Assembly (NCBI GenBank): GCA_016630905.1
Contig: WBMQ01000002.1
Span: 124,001-188,000, forward strand
Origin: Capillidium heterosporum
Taxonomy: Eukaryota > Entomophthoromycota > Entomophthoromycetes > Entomophthorales > Capillidiaceae
DNA length: 64,000 bases
Direction of reading: 5' to 3'
Part shown: in pieces, positions 39,027 through 49,985 of the stretch
Position numbering within the stretch: the first letter of the stretch is position 1
Layout of the letters: each line of letters begins with the position of its first letter
The notes under the pieces: generated by a model
The model's input: the letters and a program-made list of their open reading frames with translations, nothing else
The model's database searches: none
What the model was told of the DNA's origin: nothing
Position numbers and translations under genes: made by a program

Positions 39027-40868
39027 TTAGCGTTTATAGTGAGAGCTAATTTGAAAATATAGTACAACATGATTATTCTTGGCTAAAACTAGTAGCGTAT
39101 TGATAACATATACAGCTAAGAAAGCTAAAGCTGGAGCCTCTTTAAATTCATTTAAAATTCCCAAGCCGACCTTTATAAGTGGTGCCGCTTGAACGGGATG
39201 GTTGTGATAACTTTCGATTAGGAAGACAAGGGCTGTAAGCAAAGTGAAGATCTTGGTCGTGGAATACGGCCCACTCTTCAAGTTAGAAATATGTTGGAAG
39301 GCGTTGGTACAGAGATCTCTACCTCGTTCGAGGTCGCTGGTACTCGGTATAAGCTTGGGGAAAGGGTGGTCAAGCTTATGCGAAATGTGGCTTCGAGTCG
39401 ATGCAATCGTTTTATAGGTGTATATTTTTGTTGAAAATGTCATTATTAGCTCCCTGAAGGATGCAAGTAAAGTAATTGAAACTAGGGTCGATGTTTTTTG
39501 ATCTAGTGATTGGATTCCGGACGATTTACTGTCCTCTCTAAGCTTGTAGATATCCGCCAAAGTATCGACTAATACTCTTTTCAACTGACTTTGTAATCTT
39601 TCTATGTATTTCGAAGCGTTCCCGTTGTCAATTTTAATGTTGTTACCGGTATAGAACAAAGTAAAATAGTACTGAAGCCTGTGTAGAATCGAATTAAAAT
39701 TGTATCTCATGGAGTAAGCAATCAGCATTCCATTCTCCTCAAACTCATTTTCGATCTCTTCTAAACTTGAATGCCTTTTCGGATCTATAGGGGTATAAAA
39801 TGCCTTTATATTATAATAGTAATGGTCGCTTTCAGCAAGTATATTGATATCGGAAGTTTCAAATAAAGTCAGAACCGTAGTGAAAGCCCTGAAACGTTCT
39901 CGAGCCGCCTCTCTACTAAATTGAAGCCGCGGAGGGTGTAGGTGAAGGCCTAATTGATAAGTCAAAGGTAGTATATTATTGGAGAGATAGGATGGAAGCG
40001 TATACTTGATCCTCGCCATACTCGAATTTAAGATGCATACTGCCTGCACCAATGCCAACGTAGGTTTACGCAGCTGCTCTTTCAATGTCCTTTCGAGGTA
40101 ACTTTTTGCAGACTTGATTAAAGTATTTGTCACAGCATCTTCGTCCAACATGGCTGCACCACACATCCACACAACACATTTTAAAAATAGAGGGCGCTCT
40201 TGATTAAAGAAACCTCGCTTGGTGAATAGAACTGGGAAGATTGTCTGACTTTCAAAGTAGGCATCGATGCCTCTAATATATATATTGTAGTTGTCATTGA
40301 AGAGTGTCCATTCGAGATCGAAGTTGGAAGTCACGATCGGTACTACCATTTGAAAGGTACCTTTCATTTGATTAAATACATAGGCGGCTAACATAGGTTT
40401 AAACTTGTACGTAAATATTAGATCTTCGAAATTTAAATCGGGAGTCATCAATCGGTTGCTTGGAGTCAATCCAACGCTAAACAGTAGCATCTTGTATTTG
40501 GGTGCTTTGACTTTGGTAAAATAGATTTGAGGTCGGTATTGGGTCAATGTTCCAGAAGTAAATTGTTTAGATATTCTGAACTTGGCAGTCATGCCTTCTG
40601 TCTTTTTCATAGCAGTGGATTTACTTTTGTTTAGTCTCGAATTGACCTGAGCAATACCATCCAGTACAAGTACCTGCTTCAAAAAATCTCTGTTGACCAC
40701 TGCACTTCCTTTTACCTTTTGTTTTCGATTCGTCTTGCAATCAATTCGCTTCGATTTGCATCGTCTACAGGGCTCTTCTCTATCGCATTTTGCACTTGAA
40801 TTGTAACAGCTGTCGCAAGCTGGACGTGCAGAGTTGATTTCACCTCCCAATCCGAAATTTCTGAACAT
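39027..40868 (-). CDS. Zn(II)2Cys6 fungal transcription factor, array copy 4
   Basis: Intact and intronless, 613 aa from the Met at 40868 (MFRNFGLGG, matching its paralogues); an in-frame Met at 40883 would add five residues. Zinc cluster CDSCYNSSAKC-DREEP-CRRCKSKRIDC. Next come PKYKMLLFSVGLTPSNRLMT and the middle-homology region (AYFESQTIFPVLFTKRGFF, FLKCVVWMCGAAMLDEDAVT, KPTLALVQAVCILNSSMARI, PLTYQLGLHLHPPRLQF). The C-terminus runs slightly longer than its paralogues (QISSHYKR). Two Ser replace the basic pair found after the second Cys in copies 1 and 3 (NSSAKC versus NLRAKC), which could change DNA contacts. Otherwise no damage. Confidence 0.9.
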   Translation of the reverse strand: MFRNFGLGGEINSARPACDSCYNSSAKCDREEPCRRCKSKRIDCKTNRKQKVKGSAVVNRDFLKQVLVLDGIAQVNSRLNKSKSTAMKKTEGMTAKFRISKQFTSGTLTQYRPQIYFTKVKAPKYKMLLFSVGLTPSNRLMTPDLNFEDLIFTYKFKPMLAAYVFNQMKGTFQMVVPIVTSNFDLEWTLFNDNYNIYIRGIDAYFESQTIFPVLFTKRGFFNQERPLFLKCVVWMCGAAMLDEDAVTNTLIKSAKSYLERTLKEQLRKPTLALVQAVCILNSSMARIKYTLPSYLSNNILPLTYQLGLHLHPPRLQFSREAARERFRAFTTVLTLFETSDINILAESDHYYYNIKAFYTPIDPKRHSSLEEIENEFEENGMLIAYSMRYNFNSILHRLQYYFTLFYTGNNIKIDNGNASKYIERLQSQLKRVLVDTLADIYKLREDSKSSGIQSLDQKTSTLVSITLLASFRELIMTFSTKIYTYKTIASTRSHISHKLDHPFPKLIPSTSDLERGRDLCTNAFQHISNLKSGPYSTTKIFTLLTALVFLIESYHNHPVQAAPLIKVGLGILNEFKEAPALAFLAVYVINTLLVLAKNNHVVLYFQISSHYKR

Positions 40869-41016
40869 AAAGAGATTGGTCAAGTAGAAAATTCTCAGCT
40901 TTAATCTATAGCTCCCATGAACTATTTCCAGCTGTTTTAATTCATTATACTAAAAAGACGCAAGTAGACGTTTTGATAAGTCTTTTAGGACCCTATCATT
41001 GAAACCTACATCTTTA

Positions 41017-41075
41017 GCTGTTCATAATTAAGTCCCCTGGTTCAGCATTGTACAGATATTGAGTTAAGATCTTAT
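41017..41075 (-). promoter_or_regulatory. Shared upstream block, array copy 4
   Basis: GCTGTTCATAATTAAGTCCC followed by TGGTTCAGCATTGTACAGAT, about 149 bp upstream of the preferred start of copy 4. Closely matches copy 1, including the downstream ATACTGA/ATATTGA run. Confidence 0.45.
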
Positions 41076-41524
41076 TTACAGACAGATGAGATCGGAATAA
41101 GAATATCGTCCCGGTTCAATCAGAGGAAGTAGGGGAACTTGTGGTTATTAAAAAGACTTAATTTAGAAACATGGGAACCCAATTTTTAAGTCCGGCTTTA
41201 TCGCACACCCACCTCCTTATAAAGTGATACTTTCATTATAAAAATTCCTTACATGTCCACAAATTCGTTGAAACTATTAGTTTGGAAATTTTTATATTGT
41301 ATAAATTGAACAGCTTTAATTTAATCTGCAACTTCAAAATATAGCTCATTTAAAACAAATTTATAGATATTAGGAGAGAGTACTTTAAATATATACCAAA
41401 TTTATGCCAAACTAATGTATTCAAGAAATACGCATAGTAAAAATAAGCTTGTGCTTATAGAATCTGAAATGACGTACTCAGTAAATCTAAACTAGGATTC
41501 CAAGAAAGGTAGAATGAGCTTTTC

Positions 41525-41815
41525 ATCTTTGATGCAGTTGATCGGATCAAAGTTAGAAGCAAAGACGAATTCAAATTTAGATGACAAAAGAAAGTCAAGC
41601 AGAGTTCTAAGGATAGCTTAAAAGTCGAAACGAAAAGTTATGCTACGATGAGTGTTGGCCATTAGTAATATTCCAACAATCAGCAAGATATTGAAATAGC
41701 AGTCTTCTGTTGGTAATTTTCTTAGCTGATAAACTCACTAGTGGTAAGCTTTCAAATTGAAAAGATTTATTTCTTTTACAAGATACCTATGATCCACTCT
41801 GCTAGGTAACTAATG
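41525..41815. repeat. Array 3' unit, copy 5
   Basis: About 290 bp alignable with the flank of copy 2 (AAAGTTAGAAGCAAAGACGA, AGAGTTCTAAGGATAGCTTA, CACTCTGCTAGGTAACTAAT). It follows the decayed fifth gene, so the unit was duplicated before the gene died. Confidence 0.55.
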
Positions 41816-41929
41816 CTTCAATAAATTTCTGATCTTAAGATTCTTTAGCCAAATGTACTTTAACAAATTTAACTGTAACTGTTTTTATTGTTCATTTTCA
41901 ATTTAAAATTAACAAATACAAAATTTAGT

Positions 41930-43803
41930 TCAATTGTGCAAAACAACATGATTATTTGATGCTAACTTACGTACAGCCTTGACGGTGGGAACGACGTAGG
42001 AACCTAACGTGGGAACTTGCTTCAACTCGCTTAGACTTAACAAACCAATTTCTATAAGCAGTGCTTCCTGGTCAAGATATATATAGTAGCTTTCTATTAA
42101 GATGAGGGCCATAAAGAGAGAGAAACTTTTGGGTATGGAGTAGAACTCATCTTTCAAATTAGCGTTGTACTGAAAGACAAACCTGCAGAATTACCTTCCT
42201 TTCTCGAGATCACTTTGACTCGGTACAAGCTTGGGGAAGGAGTGGTCGAGCCTGTATGGGTTGAGATTTTTAATTGGGTTGGTAAAGCTTTTTGAGGGAC
42301 TTTGAGTTGAGGCGGCAACTTGGTAAACATAAATTTTAGCTGAAAATGTCATTATGAGCTTCCTAAAGGATATAAGCGAAGTAATGAAGATTAGGGAAGA
42401 TACCTTTTGATCTAAAGATCCAATATCCAAGTATCTACTGATATCTCTAAGTTTGTAGATCTCCACCAAAGTGCTAACCAATACGTTTTAAAACTGGCTT
42501 CGCAATCCATCGATATACTTCAAAGCATCTCCCTTGTTAACCTTACAGCTTATATCGATGTGAAAAAACCAAAGTAGTGTTGAAGCTTGTTTAATATAAA
42601 GCTAAACTTATACCTCAAGTAACATACGATTAGAATTCCATTTCCTTCAAATTTATCTTTAATCTCGTCTAAACCTGAATACATTTTTAGATTCATAGGA
42701 TTGTAAAGCACTTTGAAGTTCTAAGAGTAATGGTCATCTTTGAAAAGTACGTTGATATCAGCAGTCACAAATATAGTTAAAATTGAAGTAGAGATCATGA
42801 ATTGTTCGCATTAACATACCTGCTAAAGTTAAATCGTGAAGAGTTTAGATGAAAGTCTAATTGATAAGCCTAGGGTAGTATGTTATCTGAAAGGTAGGAT
42901 GGAAGCATATGCTGAATCCTCACCACGCTTGAATTTAAGATACACAACGCCTGCTTCAACGTCTTTTCAAGGTAACCTTTTACAACCTTGACCAAAGTAC
43001 CCACCAAGGCAACGTTTTCCATTTTATTTGGGCTTCGTTTCAAAAATGGGGATTTGGAAAATATTGTACTAAGGTATTCTCTAAGAAGACGACACCATGC
43101 AGTTACACTGTGTACTTCAAAAATAGGGGACACTCCTTAGTAAAAGAGATTCACTTGGTAAATAGAACTAAAAAAGTTTGTAGTTTTGAAAGTGGGCGCC
43201 GGTAACTCTGATGTAGGTAGTGTAGTTGATGAATAGCGTCAGCTCGAGGCCGAAGTTTGAACTTAATGCAGCTACCTCCATTTTAATATAGTCTTGGGTA
43301 AATAGGTAGATGCACATCAAAGACTTTATCTTGTACAGTAGTAGGAAGTCTCTCAGTCGAAATTTGGTGTCATCAGCTTGTTGTTCGATTTCAACTCTAC
43401 AATGAATAGCAGCATCCTATATGCGAATGCCTTGAGTTCGAAAAAGCGAATTAGGATTGATATCGGATCAAAGTACCAGTAGTGGAATGTTTTAATGCTT
43501 TAAACTTGGTTCTGTGTTTAGTAGCTGTACCATTTGTTTTCATTATTATAGTGGTTGGTCTATTATTTAATACAGGGTCAACTTGAGACATACAATTCAA
43601 CACAATCACTTATTTCAGAAATATTTGTTGTTTACTATACTCCCCCTCACTTTTCATTGATGGCTCGTCTTACACTCGATTCGGTTCTTTATACATCGTC
43701 CACAGGATACCTCTCATCGCATTGTACCTTCATATTCAGCAACTATCGCAAGTTGGTTGTGTGTAGTCGATCCAACCTTCCAAGCTGAAATTCTCAAAGA
43801 CAT
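41930..43803 (-). pseudogene. Zn(II)2Cys6 transcription factor, array copy 5, heavily decayed
   Basis: The most degraded copy of the array. The start region reads FENFSLEGWIDYTQPTCDSC and then a TGA inside the zinc cluster. The second half of the cluster is in other frames. Recognisable pieces downstream: 43133-42870 with VALVGTLVKVVKGYLEKTL and ALCILNSSVVRIQHMLPSYL, 42481-42191 with LVEIYKLRDISRYLDIGSLD and LDHSFPKLVPSQSDLEKGR, and 42157-41930 with ALILIESYYIYLDQEALLIE to the normal stop. Many frame changes and stops separate them. Order and spacing follow the intact copies, so this was once a full gene. Confidence 0.85.
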
Positions 43804-44629
43804 CACAGCAATATTGATATTGATAGAAAGAAACTTTAAATTTGCTCTTATAATCTTCTATAGCAAGTGCCATGCCTATAGCTGATAAATCTATTGTAAA
43901 AATACTACTGTTAATAGATTTTCTCGAATGTTGACAGGTTGTAATCTAAGTGAATGTATTAAAATTTAGAAAATCTACTGATTTAGCGAAAAGTGGATGC
44001 CAGTTCCGGGACTATAGCTACATTAGTTTAGGTGTGTAAATTAGATAGGTCCTGTCAGGGTCAACTACTTTGATACATACTTTTAAAAAATCTACTAATG
44101 AGCAATCATAATTCCATCAAGGCTGAACTGGACTGAGGAGGTTATATATTAATTTCAAATATTTCAATTGCTATGATAGCTCCCATGAGCACCCTGATAA
44201 AACTCAAATAAAGTATGTAGGTACCATGTAAAGTAGATGGCTTGTGCTTCAGTATATACATAACTGTATGGCATCCCTTAGATTATCTATATTAGCACTT
44301 TTGATATATTTTCACCCTTCTATGGTGTTTAACAAAATTGATGATCCAATAGTCTTCCTGTATTTGGTGTCGCCATCTTCAATTGGAATGTTGTATCCAA
44401 CTTTTTGATACTGCAGTGTAGATGGATACTTAGATTTTGTAAGAAAATGCCCTCTTTATCAGTCAATTAATAGAGTTTCTTCAAAGTACTTACTTTTAGA
44501 CATGTAGTTGGATTAGTATGCTATCTAATTACCCAACATTTACTATATTCAAAAAGATGCAAAGATAAATTTATCCGATCGAATACAAACATTTTATTAC
44601 AAAAAATAGTAGCGCTAAACTAATGTAAC
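43804..44629. other. Spacer between the array and the chitinase gene
   Basis: Upstream flank of dead copy 5 and 3' flank of the chitinase gene. The shared upstream block is not recognisable here. Nothing else seen. Confidence 0.45.
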
Positions 44630-46048
44630 TTAGGGAAACCCACAGTAGATGGAGGTACCGGATTGAATACATACGGTATTCGGTGGACAACTCGAACTAA
44701 CCCACTTACCATGTACACACTGGTTGTACCCTTGGCCTTTAGCACTCGTACACTGGTAGGCTCCTTCGGTACAGGATCCAGTAGGTTGGGGTGGTTGACT
44801 CGAAACTTGGGTGCTAGTAGGGATTGAAGTAGAAGTAGGTGGTTTGGAAGTCGAGGTAGGTGGTTGTTGGGTAGAAGTAGGAGGAACCTGGGTGGAGGTA
44901 GGGGGTTGAGTTCCGTCACAAGTTCCTGTGTTAAATACGTTTTGTAAAGCACTCAACAGCTCACTGTTGTAGTCCTGATCTAAAGCCCACAACATAGCAC
45001 CTCGGTAGCCATTGCATCTTACAAAATCGGTCTTTGACTTCAACGATTGGATGTCGTCATAACCTATAAAGATCTTGCTGTTTTTGTTGAACAACCAAGG
45101 GGTCTGAGTGATATTGTCGAACCTACGGACCCATCCTTCAGCTGTATTGGCTTGTAAACTGGAAGTTAAGGCTCGTTTCGAGAAGAGGGAACCGTAAGTA
45201 TAGGAACCGACGTTGGCGTTAGTTATAGGCTGATACTGATCGGTATTTGTCATATCTACACTTACTCCAGCCGAGAACCCGTAGAAGGGGACACCTACCA
45301 CCAACTTATTTTTGGGGATACCAGCGTTACTCCAGTCGCGACTAGCTTGCTTGACTGAGAAAGGATCTCCCTTACCTGGCTCGTAATCTAGACCACCCAA
45401 GGGCCCAGTAGTCTTGGACCAAGATCCGTTCAAGTCGTAGGTCATCAAATTGATGAAGTCGAAAAGAGGAGCAAACTGGCTGATGTCACTCAAAGGTCCA
45501 CTAGGCCCATCGAAAGGCTGGGCACGTACGGCAGCTGTAATCAACTTATTTCCTAAAGCAGCTCGCATCTCCTTCAAGAAGATCAAGTAGTTTGCAGTGT
45601 CGGCACCGCTGTAGTAGTTTCCATCAGCACCAGGACGTCCTGGATACTCCCAATCGAAATCTACACCATCCAAGTTGTAGGTATTGACGAAGTTGATGGT
45701 GTTCTTTATGAAGGTGGCTCGGTTCTGGGCGGTAGCTACCATAGGTGAAAAATACTTGGAACCGGTCCACCCACCAATGGAAATAAGAACTTTGGTTTTG
45801 GTCTGGTGGGCTTTTGTTACTAGATCCTGCAAGGTGGAACCGGTACCGATGGTGGGGTTGAACCCTTGATCAGTGAATAGGGCAAAGGCGTAGTTGATAT
45901 GGGTTAGCTTGCTGAAGTCCACTTTTGAAACGGGGTAACTACCTAGCGTCCAATCAGTAAAGTAGCCTACGACTACCTTGTCGCTTTGACCTGAAGTTAA
46001 AGTTAGGAGGATGGAAAGGATGAGGAGGGAGATTTGGTTGAAGTACAT
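44630..46048 (-). CDS. Secreted GH18 chitinase with CBM19 chitin-binding module
   Basis: Extracellular endo-/exo-chitinase, 472 aa, intronless. Residues 1-20 are a signal peptide (MYFNQISLLILSILLTLTSG). The GH18 barrel spans about 24-375: VVVGYFTDW, KTKVLISIGGWTGS (the SxGG motif), and the catalytic DGVDFDWEYP, where the last Glu of DxxDxDxE is the acid. Later landmarks are INLMTYDLNGSW and GYRGAMLWALDQD. A Pro/Thr/Ser/Gln linker of about 45 residues (PPTSTQVPPTSTQQPPTSTS) is probably O-glycosylated. The C-terminal 50 residues are a six-cysteine CBM19-type module (CTEGAYQC...YNQCVHGKWVSSSC...CIQSGTSIYC). Roles could be cell-wall remodelling or attack on chitinous hosts; the sequence does not decide. 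Confidence 0.95.
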   Translation of the reverse strand: MYFNQISLLILSILLTLTSGQSDKVVVGYFTDWTLGSYPVSKVDFSKLTHINYAFALFTDQGFNPTIGTGSTLQDLVTKAHQTKTKVLISIGGWTGSKYFSPMVATAQNRATFIKNTINFVNTYNLDGVDFDWEYPGRPGADGNYYSGADTANYLIFLKEMRAALGNKLITAAVRAQPFDGPSGPLSDISQFAPLFDFINLMTYDLNGSWSKTTGPLGGLDYEPGKGDPFSVKQASRDWSNAGIPKNKLVVGVPFYGFSAGVSVDMTNTDQYQPITNANVGSYTYGSLFSKRALTSSLQANTAEGWVRRFDNITQTPWLFNKNSKIFIGYDDIQSLKSKTDFVRCNGYRGAMLWALDQDYNSELLSALQNVFNTGTCDGTQPPTSTQVPPTSTQQPPTSTSKPPTSTSIPTSTQVSSQPPQPTGSCTEGAYQCTSAKGQGYNQCVHGKWVSSSCPPNTVCIQSGTSIYCGFP

Positions 46049-46095
46049 GTGTGCTAGCTATATTTTGTTGCTATAAAGCTCTTGGCTGCTACCAG

Positions 46096-46106
46096 CTCTT
46101 TATATA
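46096..46106 (-). promoter_or_regulatory. TATA box of the chitinase gene
   Basis: TATATAAAGAG on the minus strand, about 50 bp upstream of the chitinase ATG at 46048. The small CBM genes have the same arrangement. Confidence 0.6.
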
Positions 46107-48525
46107 CTATTTTGATAGATATCATAATTGGGAATCGATACATTTATATTTTACAAGGGTTGCTCAACGAGGTCATACCTTCTACTTTTAGAAAGTTAAT
46201 GTCAACCATTCGAGGCACATGTGTGACGCTAAAAAGAATTCTAAGCTATATAGTTCTAGGGAGATGGTATTTGTAATATTACTATCTACGGTAGTATATC
46301 AAAGTTCCCACCTTTTAAATGAACACAAGTGAGATTAGCAACCGGTATTTGCCTGCCACTTCCAGTGTGACTTTGGCCTTAAGTGAAATTGCACCCTCAC
46401 AATTCGAATGTGATTTGGATCATACCTTTACCATATTTCCCTTTTTCTTCAAGGGGCAGGTGCTTTAACTTTAAAAGTGCCAGGTGACAAAAGGTATGCC
46501 TTTGAATGTTTTTACGGCGTGATAGCTGCTGCACCACTTGTTACTGTATATCTTTTATTTGAGGTTGCAGTATCAGGTCCATAACCTTGAAATCTACATG
46601 CTAGGATTTCTATGAAAAGGTAAATTACAATCCAAGAGTAATAAGGGAGAAAACTTTAAATACATATATAGATCACTATTAATCTTATCTATATATGCCT
46701 CTATTTTGGATTAGAAATGCAGGTATATCGGGATCGCTTCTATCCATACTTATTAGATTTTTTTACGAGCTTCCATTATTTGACTCGATATAAGAAGATG
46801 ATGATGAAAGGCAGCTATTATACGATAAACCACACTACAAAATCTATTTATACACGAATGCCTTTAGCTCTCTAACCTTAAACTTTGATATTTTGCAAAT
46901 GTAGAACGGTGGCGTATTTGTGGGACTTGGCTGGACCTTAAACTCAATTTTAGTTGAAGTGGTGTCTATAATCAACCATTCTAGAATCCCATCCGCCTTG
47001 AAAGCAACATGACTATTCTAAAAGTATATGGTAATAGAGATTCTTAGCTCTTCCACAGCAAGCGCTTTCTATAGGAGGTATAGAATCTATCCATCTGTTA
47101 GCAATAGATGATGGAAATATCTACTTAAAACAACGCTTGAATATGGACTCCAAGACTTTGCAAATATATATCGTGCTTTTGTACCAATTTCAACTAACTA
47201 TTGATGGCAAAGATAATTACAAAAATATACTACCATATGCTTCAAATATTTTCAAAGTTTGTGGACAGGTAAGTTTAGAAATTAATAATAGTTCAAACTG
47301 AGCATCTTCAATCCGTCACTAAAGAACTTCACCCATCACAATCCAACCAAACTATACCAATCCTAAATCTACGACAAAGCAATACTAGTCAACTCAGAAT
47401 ATAAGATACTTTCTTCTCAACTATATTTGTAAAAAATGGACTTGCGTTCTCAATAGAAATAACATCCTTACCTTCCATGAGATGTACAAGCCAAGGAATC
47501 CCTATATGTTAAAACGAACGTATAAATAACTATCTTAGCATAAATATTAATTTATATTTACATATGTTAATTTGTAACCCTATATAATGCTTAGAACTTT
47601 GCTAAATAGGCACAGCAGTAAATATCCCTTTAAATTGCGGGGACAAGTCCAATATTGCACTATACAGCTAAATTAATGTTTCCAATGCCTTTTAGGTAGC
47701 TAATTTATAGTTATAGTGAAGAATTGGCAAACAGTGGTAATGAATTCTTACTATACCTTTATCCGTTAACTTTGTTAAGCTCAGATGCTCCTACTTGGCT
47801 CTTTTGTCAAGGGATAGGGCGATGAAGGGGTCGGCAATTTACTAATTAACTTATAGAAAGTAGATAAAGTATGGTAGTATAGTTAACATATCAGTAAGCA
47901 CCATTGACTAGTGCAAGTCAACATGAAAGCGATAGTATAAAGTCCAATAAATACACAATAAAAGATGTCAATGATCTCAAATTCAGTGTGCAGTTTTGTA
48001 TATATTGAGTGTGGGAAGTTTTCAAAACTACTGCAGCCCTGCAAGCCGCATAAACGAAAATAGGTTGTAAGCAGGATGATTCTGATAGCGAGTTCTTTGT
48101 ATAAAGTATAAAACCACATAAACGATGAAGTATAGAAAATCTGACATCAACGATTATAAAAATAGCTACCCACATTAAAGCTCCATTGGTTGGATTTCAG
48201 TTTCAGTTAAAAATATGGACCATCTCTCCTATACAAATGTAAGACTTTGCTGAAAAGCAGATCAGGGTAAACATTTATAAGTTGATAACCCAATTTACCT
48301 AAGACTAGACTTGAGTGTAGGCTATAAAAATCTTTTGCCCACCAAAACCTAATCCACATTCGATTTATTATTTAGGAGACAATAAAGAGGGTGCCTTTGC
48401 CAAAGTATATAAATAACCGATAACCATCCACAACCAGCAATTCTTTAGTCCCCACTATTTATAGCTTATAAATTTCAGCCGGAAACTAACTTTTTGACAA
48501 AGTATATAAAGGCTTCAACCCTACA
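46107..48525. other. Long intergenic stretch with a possible relic at 46319-46590
   Basis: A 49-codon ATG frame at 46319-46468 (starting MNTSEISNRYLPATSS) continues after a one-base frame change as GAGALTLKVPGDKRYAFECF and a hydrophobic run. It looks like old coding sequence, but I recognise no family. Minus-strand frames at 47883-48175 overlap in two frames and are not supported. Two TATA-like sites, at 48406-48413 and 48503-48510, precede the next gene. The rest shows nothing. Confidence 0.35.
48406..48413 (+). promoter_or_regulatory. TATA box upstream of the Ser/Arg/Asn-rich protein gene
   Basis: TATATAAA within CAAAGTATATAAA, 113 bp before the ATG at 48526. An identical core occurs at 48503-48510, only 16 bp before that ATG. 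If the nearer box is used, translation might begin at the downstream Met near 48607. Confidence 0.4.
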
Positions 48526-48975
48526 ATGCTAGCTCTAACTTTCAACACAACCAGTAATTTGAGCCGAAGGAACACGACTACAAGCTTGAACCGAAGAAAC
48601 AGTACCATGAGCTTGACGAAAAGGAACAATAACCGCTCAAGTATGTTTGGGATGGAATCCATTGATACCAGCAGAGGCAAAATCAGTAAGAGGGTTCAAG
48701 TTGACGACATTGACGAGCTTATCATAACTTCCAAGTGTAAGGAAGCTGTGGTTGACAAAGTTAGTTTTGAAGAGCCGCTACCTCTACCCAAGGAGGAGAA
48801 AGAGAAGGTCAAGGGTAAAAGCAAGTTGAACTTCAAAAAGTTGCTGAATATGTTGTCGATCAATACGACGAATTCCAACTCTAGACGCAGTTGGAAATAC
48901 GAAGTTTACAACAACCAAGATCCTATAGAGACTTGTGATTTGCTGACTAACACCAGTTGGGTAGAAACTACTTGA
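48526..48975 (+). CDS. Small basic Ser/Arg/Asn-rich protein with tandem RRNS/T repeats
   Basis: Unrecognised 149-aa protein with no signal peptide or membrane segment. The N-terminus holds three tandem 9-residue repeats encoded by 27-bp repeats (SNLSRRNTT, TSLNRRNST, MSLTKRNNN). Two of them present the basophilic-kinase pattern R-R-x-S/T typical of protein kinase A sites. The middle is acidic and charged (VDDIDELI, then EEPLPLPKEEKEKVKGKSK), and the C-terminus has another Asn/Ser/Arg stretch (INTTNSNSRRSWKYEV). Likely a disordered, phosphorylated regulatory protein; the function is unknown. Purine-rich codons and the upstream TATA boxes favour a real gene over chance. Confidence 0.6.
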   Translation: MLALTFNTTSNLSRRNTTTSLNRRNSTMSLTKRNNNRSSMFGMESIDTSRGKISKRVQVDDIDELIITSKCKEAVVDKVSFEEPLPLPKEEKEKVKGKSKLNFKKLLNMLSINTTNSNSRRSWKYEVYNNQDPIETCDLLTNTSWVETT

Positions 48976-49985
48976 TTTGAAGTGGCCAAGTTCGACGCCT
49001 GTACATGTACTCCTAATTTATTTATTTCTTTTTAATGTATGTTATGTCGCTCTCCAATTTTAATAAACTTTTGTTTGGATATTTTGGTAACTTTTCAGAT
49101 GGCTGTAGTCAGCTATGGTAGATTTAGGTCTATAATATGCTTGTAGAAGTCTTAGTAAGTCAACTTGGTTAGAATAAGTGAGGTATCTATGAGAAACTTT
49201 ATAATAAAGTTTTACTGGCATGGCTGAGGAGAGAGTTGATGGATTTTTAGGCTAGGTTTGGTTCTAGACAAGCTATATTTACCGATTAGGAATAAGCTGA
49301 TGGGATTTGCATTCTTATAACCTGAGCTTATAGTGATACTATAATTCAAGTTTATACTTTCTTCTGGGAAGCTTATATATAGAATGTAGCTAAAAAGAAC
49401 GTTTAAATATTCAAATTGATTTTTTACTTACCTCTAAATTGGAATTGACACTCTAAGTTAAGAGTCTAAAAGTAGGTGTGTAGCAAATCTCTACCTTCAA
49501 CCGTTCTAACTTAAATAATACGTGATGTGTATACATGGAAAAAATGGAGCGAATATCTTACCTTATATATCACTAATATCGCACCAACCTAAACTGTATT
49601 ACAATCTCCCTTCTAGAAATTAATTTTACAGTTGTATCTTGATCAAAGAAAAACCAATTTATTATATCTATCAAATCTGGAGCAAGTGAAATATCCTACT
49701 CCTTCCTTATCAATTTGAACTACCTTTAACCAAGGTTTAGTTTACTAGCAAGTATGGGATTGGTAAAGTCTTTTCTTCTAAAAGCAAACATAGACATCAA
49801 TACCGATAATAATGCCACTATAAGTTATATAAATGTGCCAAATATATGAAGTTCAAGATTTCCATCAAACAAATTGGGTCGCTCTAAAACCTTTTCAAAA
49901 TAACTGGAGATGCATCCAACTTTTCCAACTTTTTGCCTTTCGATTTTAACACCCACAGCTCCAACCTCAACCTTAGAAATCCAAG
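48976..49985. other. Intergenic, about 1 kb, nothing recognised
   Basis: AT-rich sequence between two plus-strand genes. No gene or shared repeat seen. Confidence 0.5.

Larger units (their letters stand above)
40869..41929. other. Spacer between array copies 4 and 5
   Basis: Holds the upstream block of copy 4 (41017-41075) and the 3' unit of copy 5 (41525-41815). No gene seen. Confidence 0.5.

Noticed and set aside
44620-44952. Second minus-strand frame rich in Leu/Pro over the chitinase linker
   Set aside because: Frame-shifted reading of the repetitive Pro/Thr linker.
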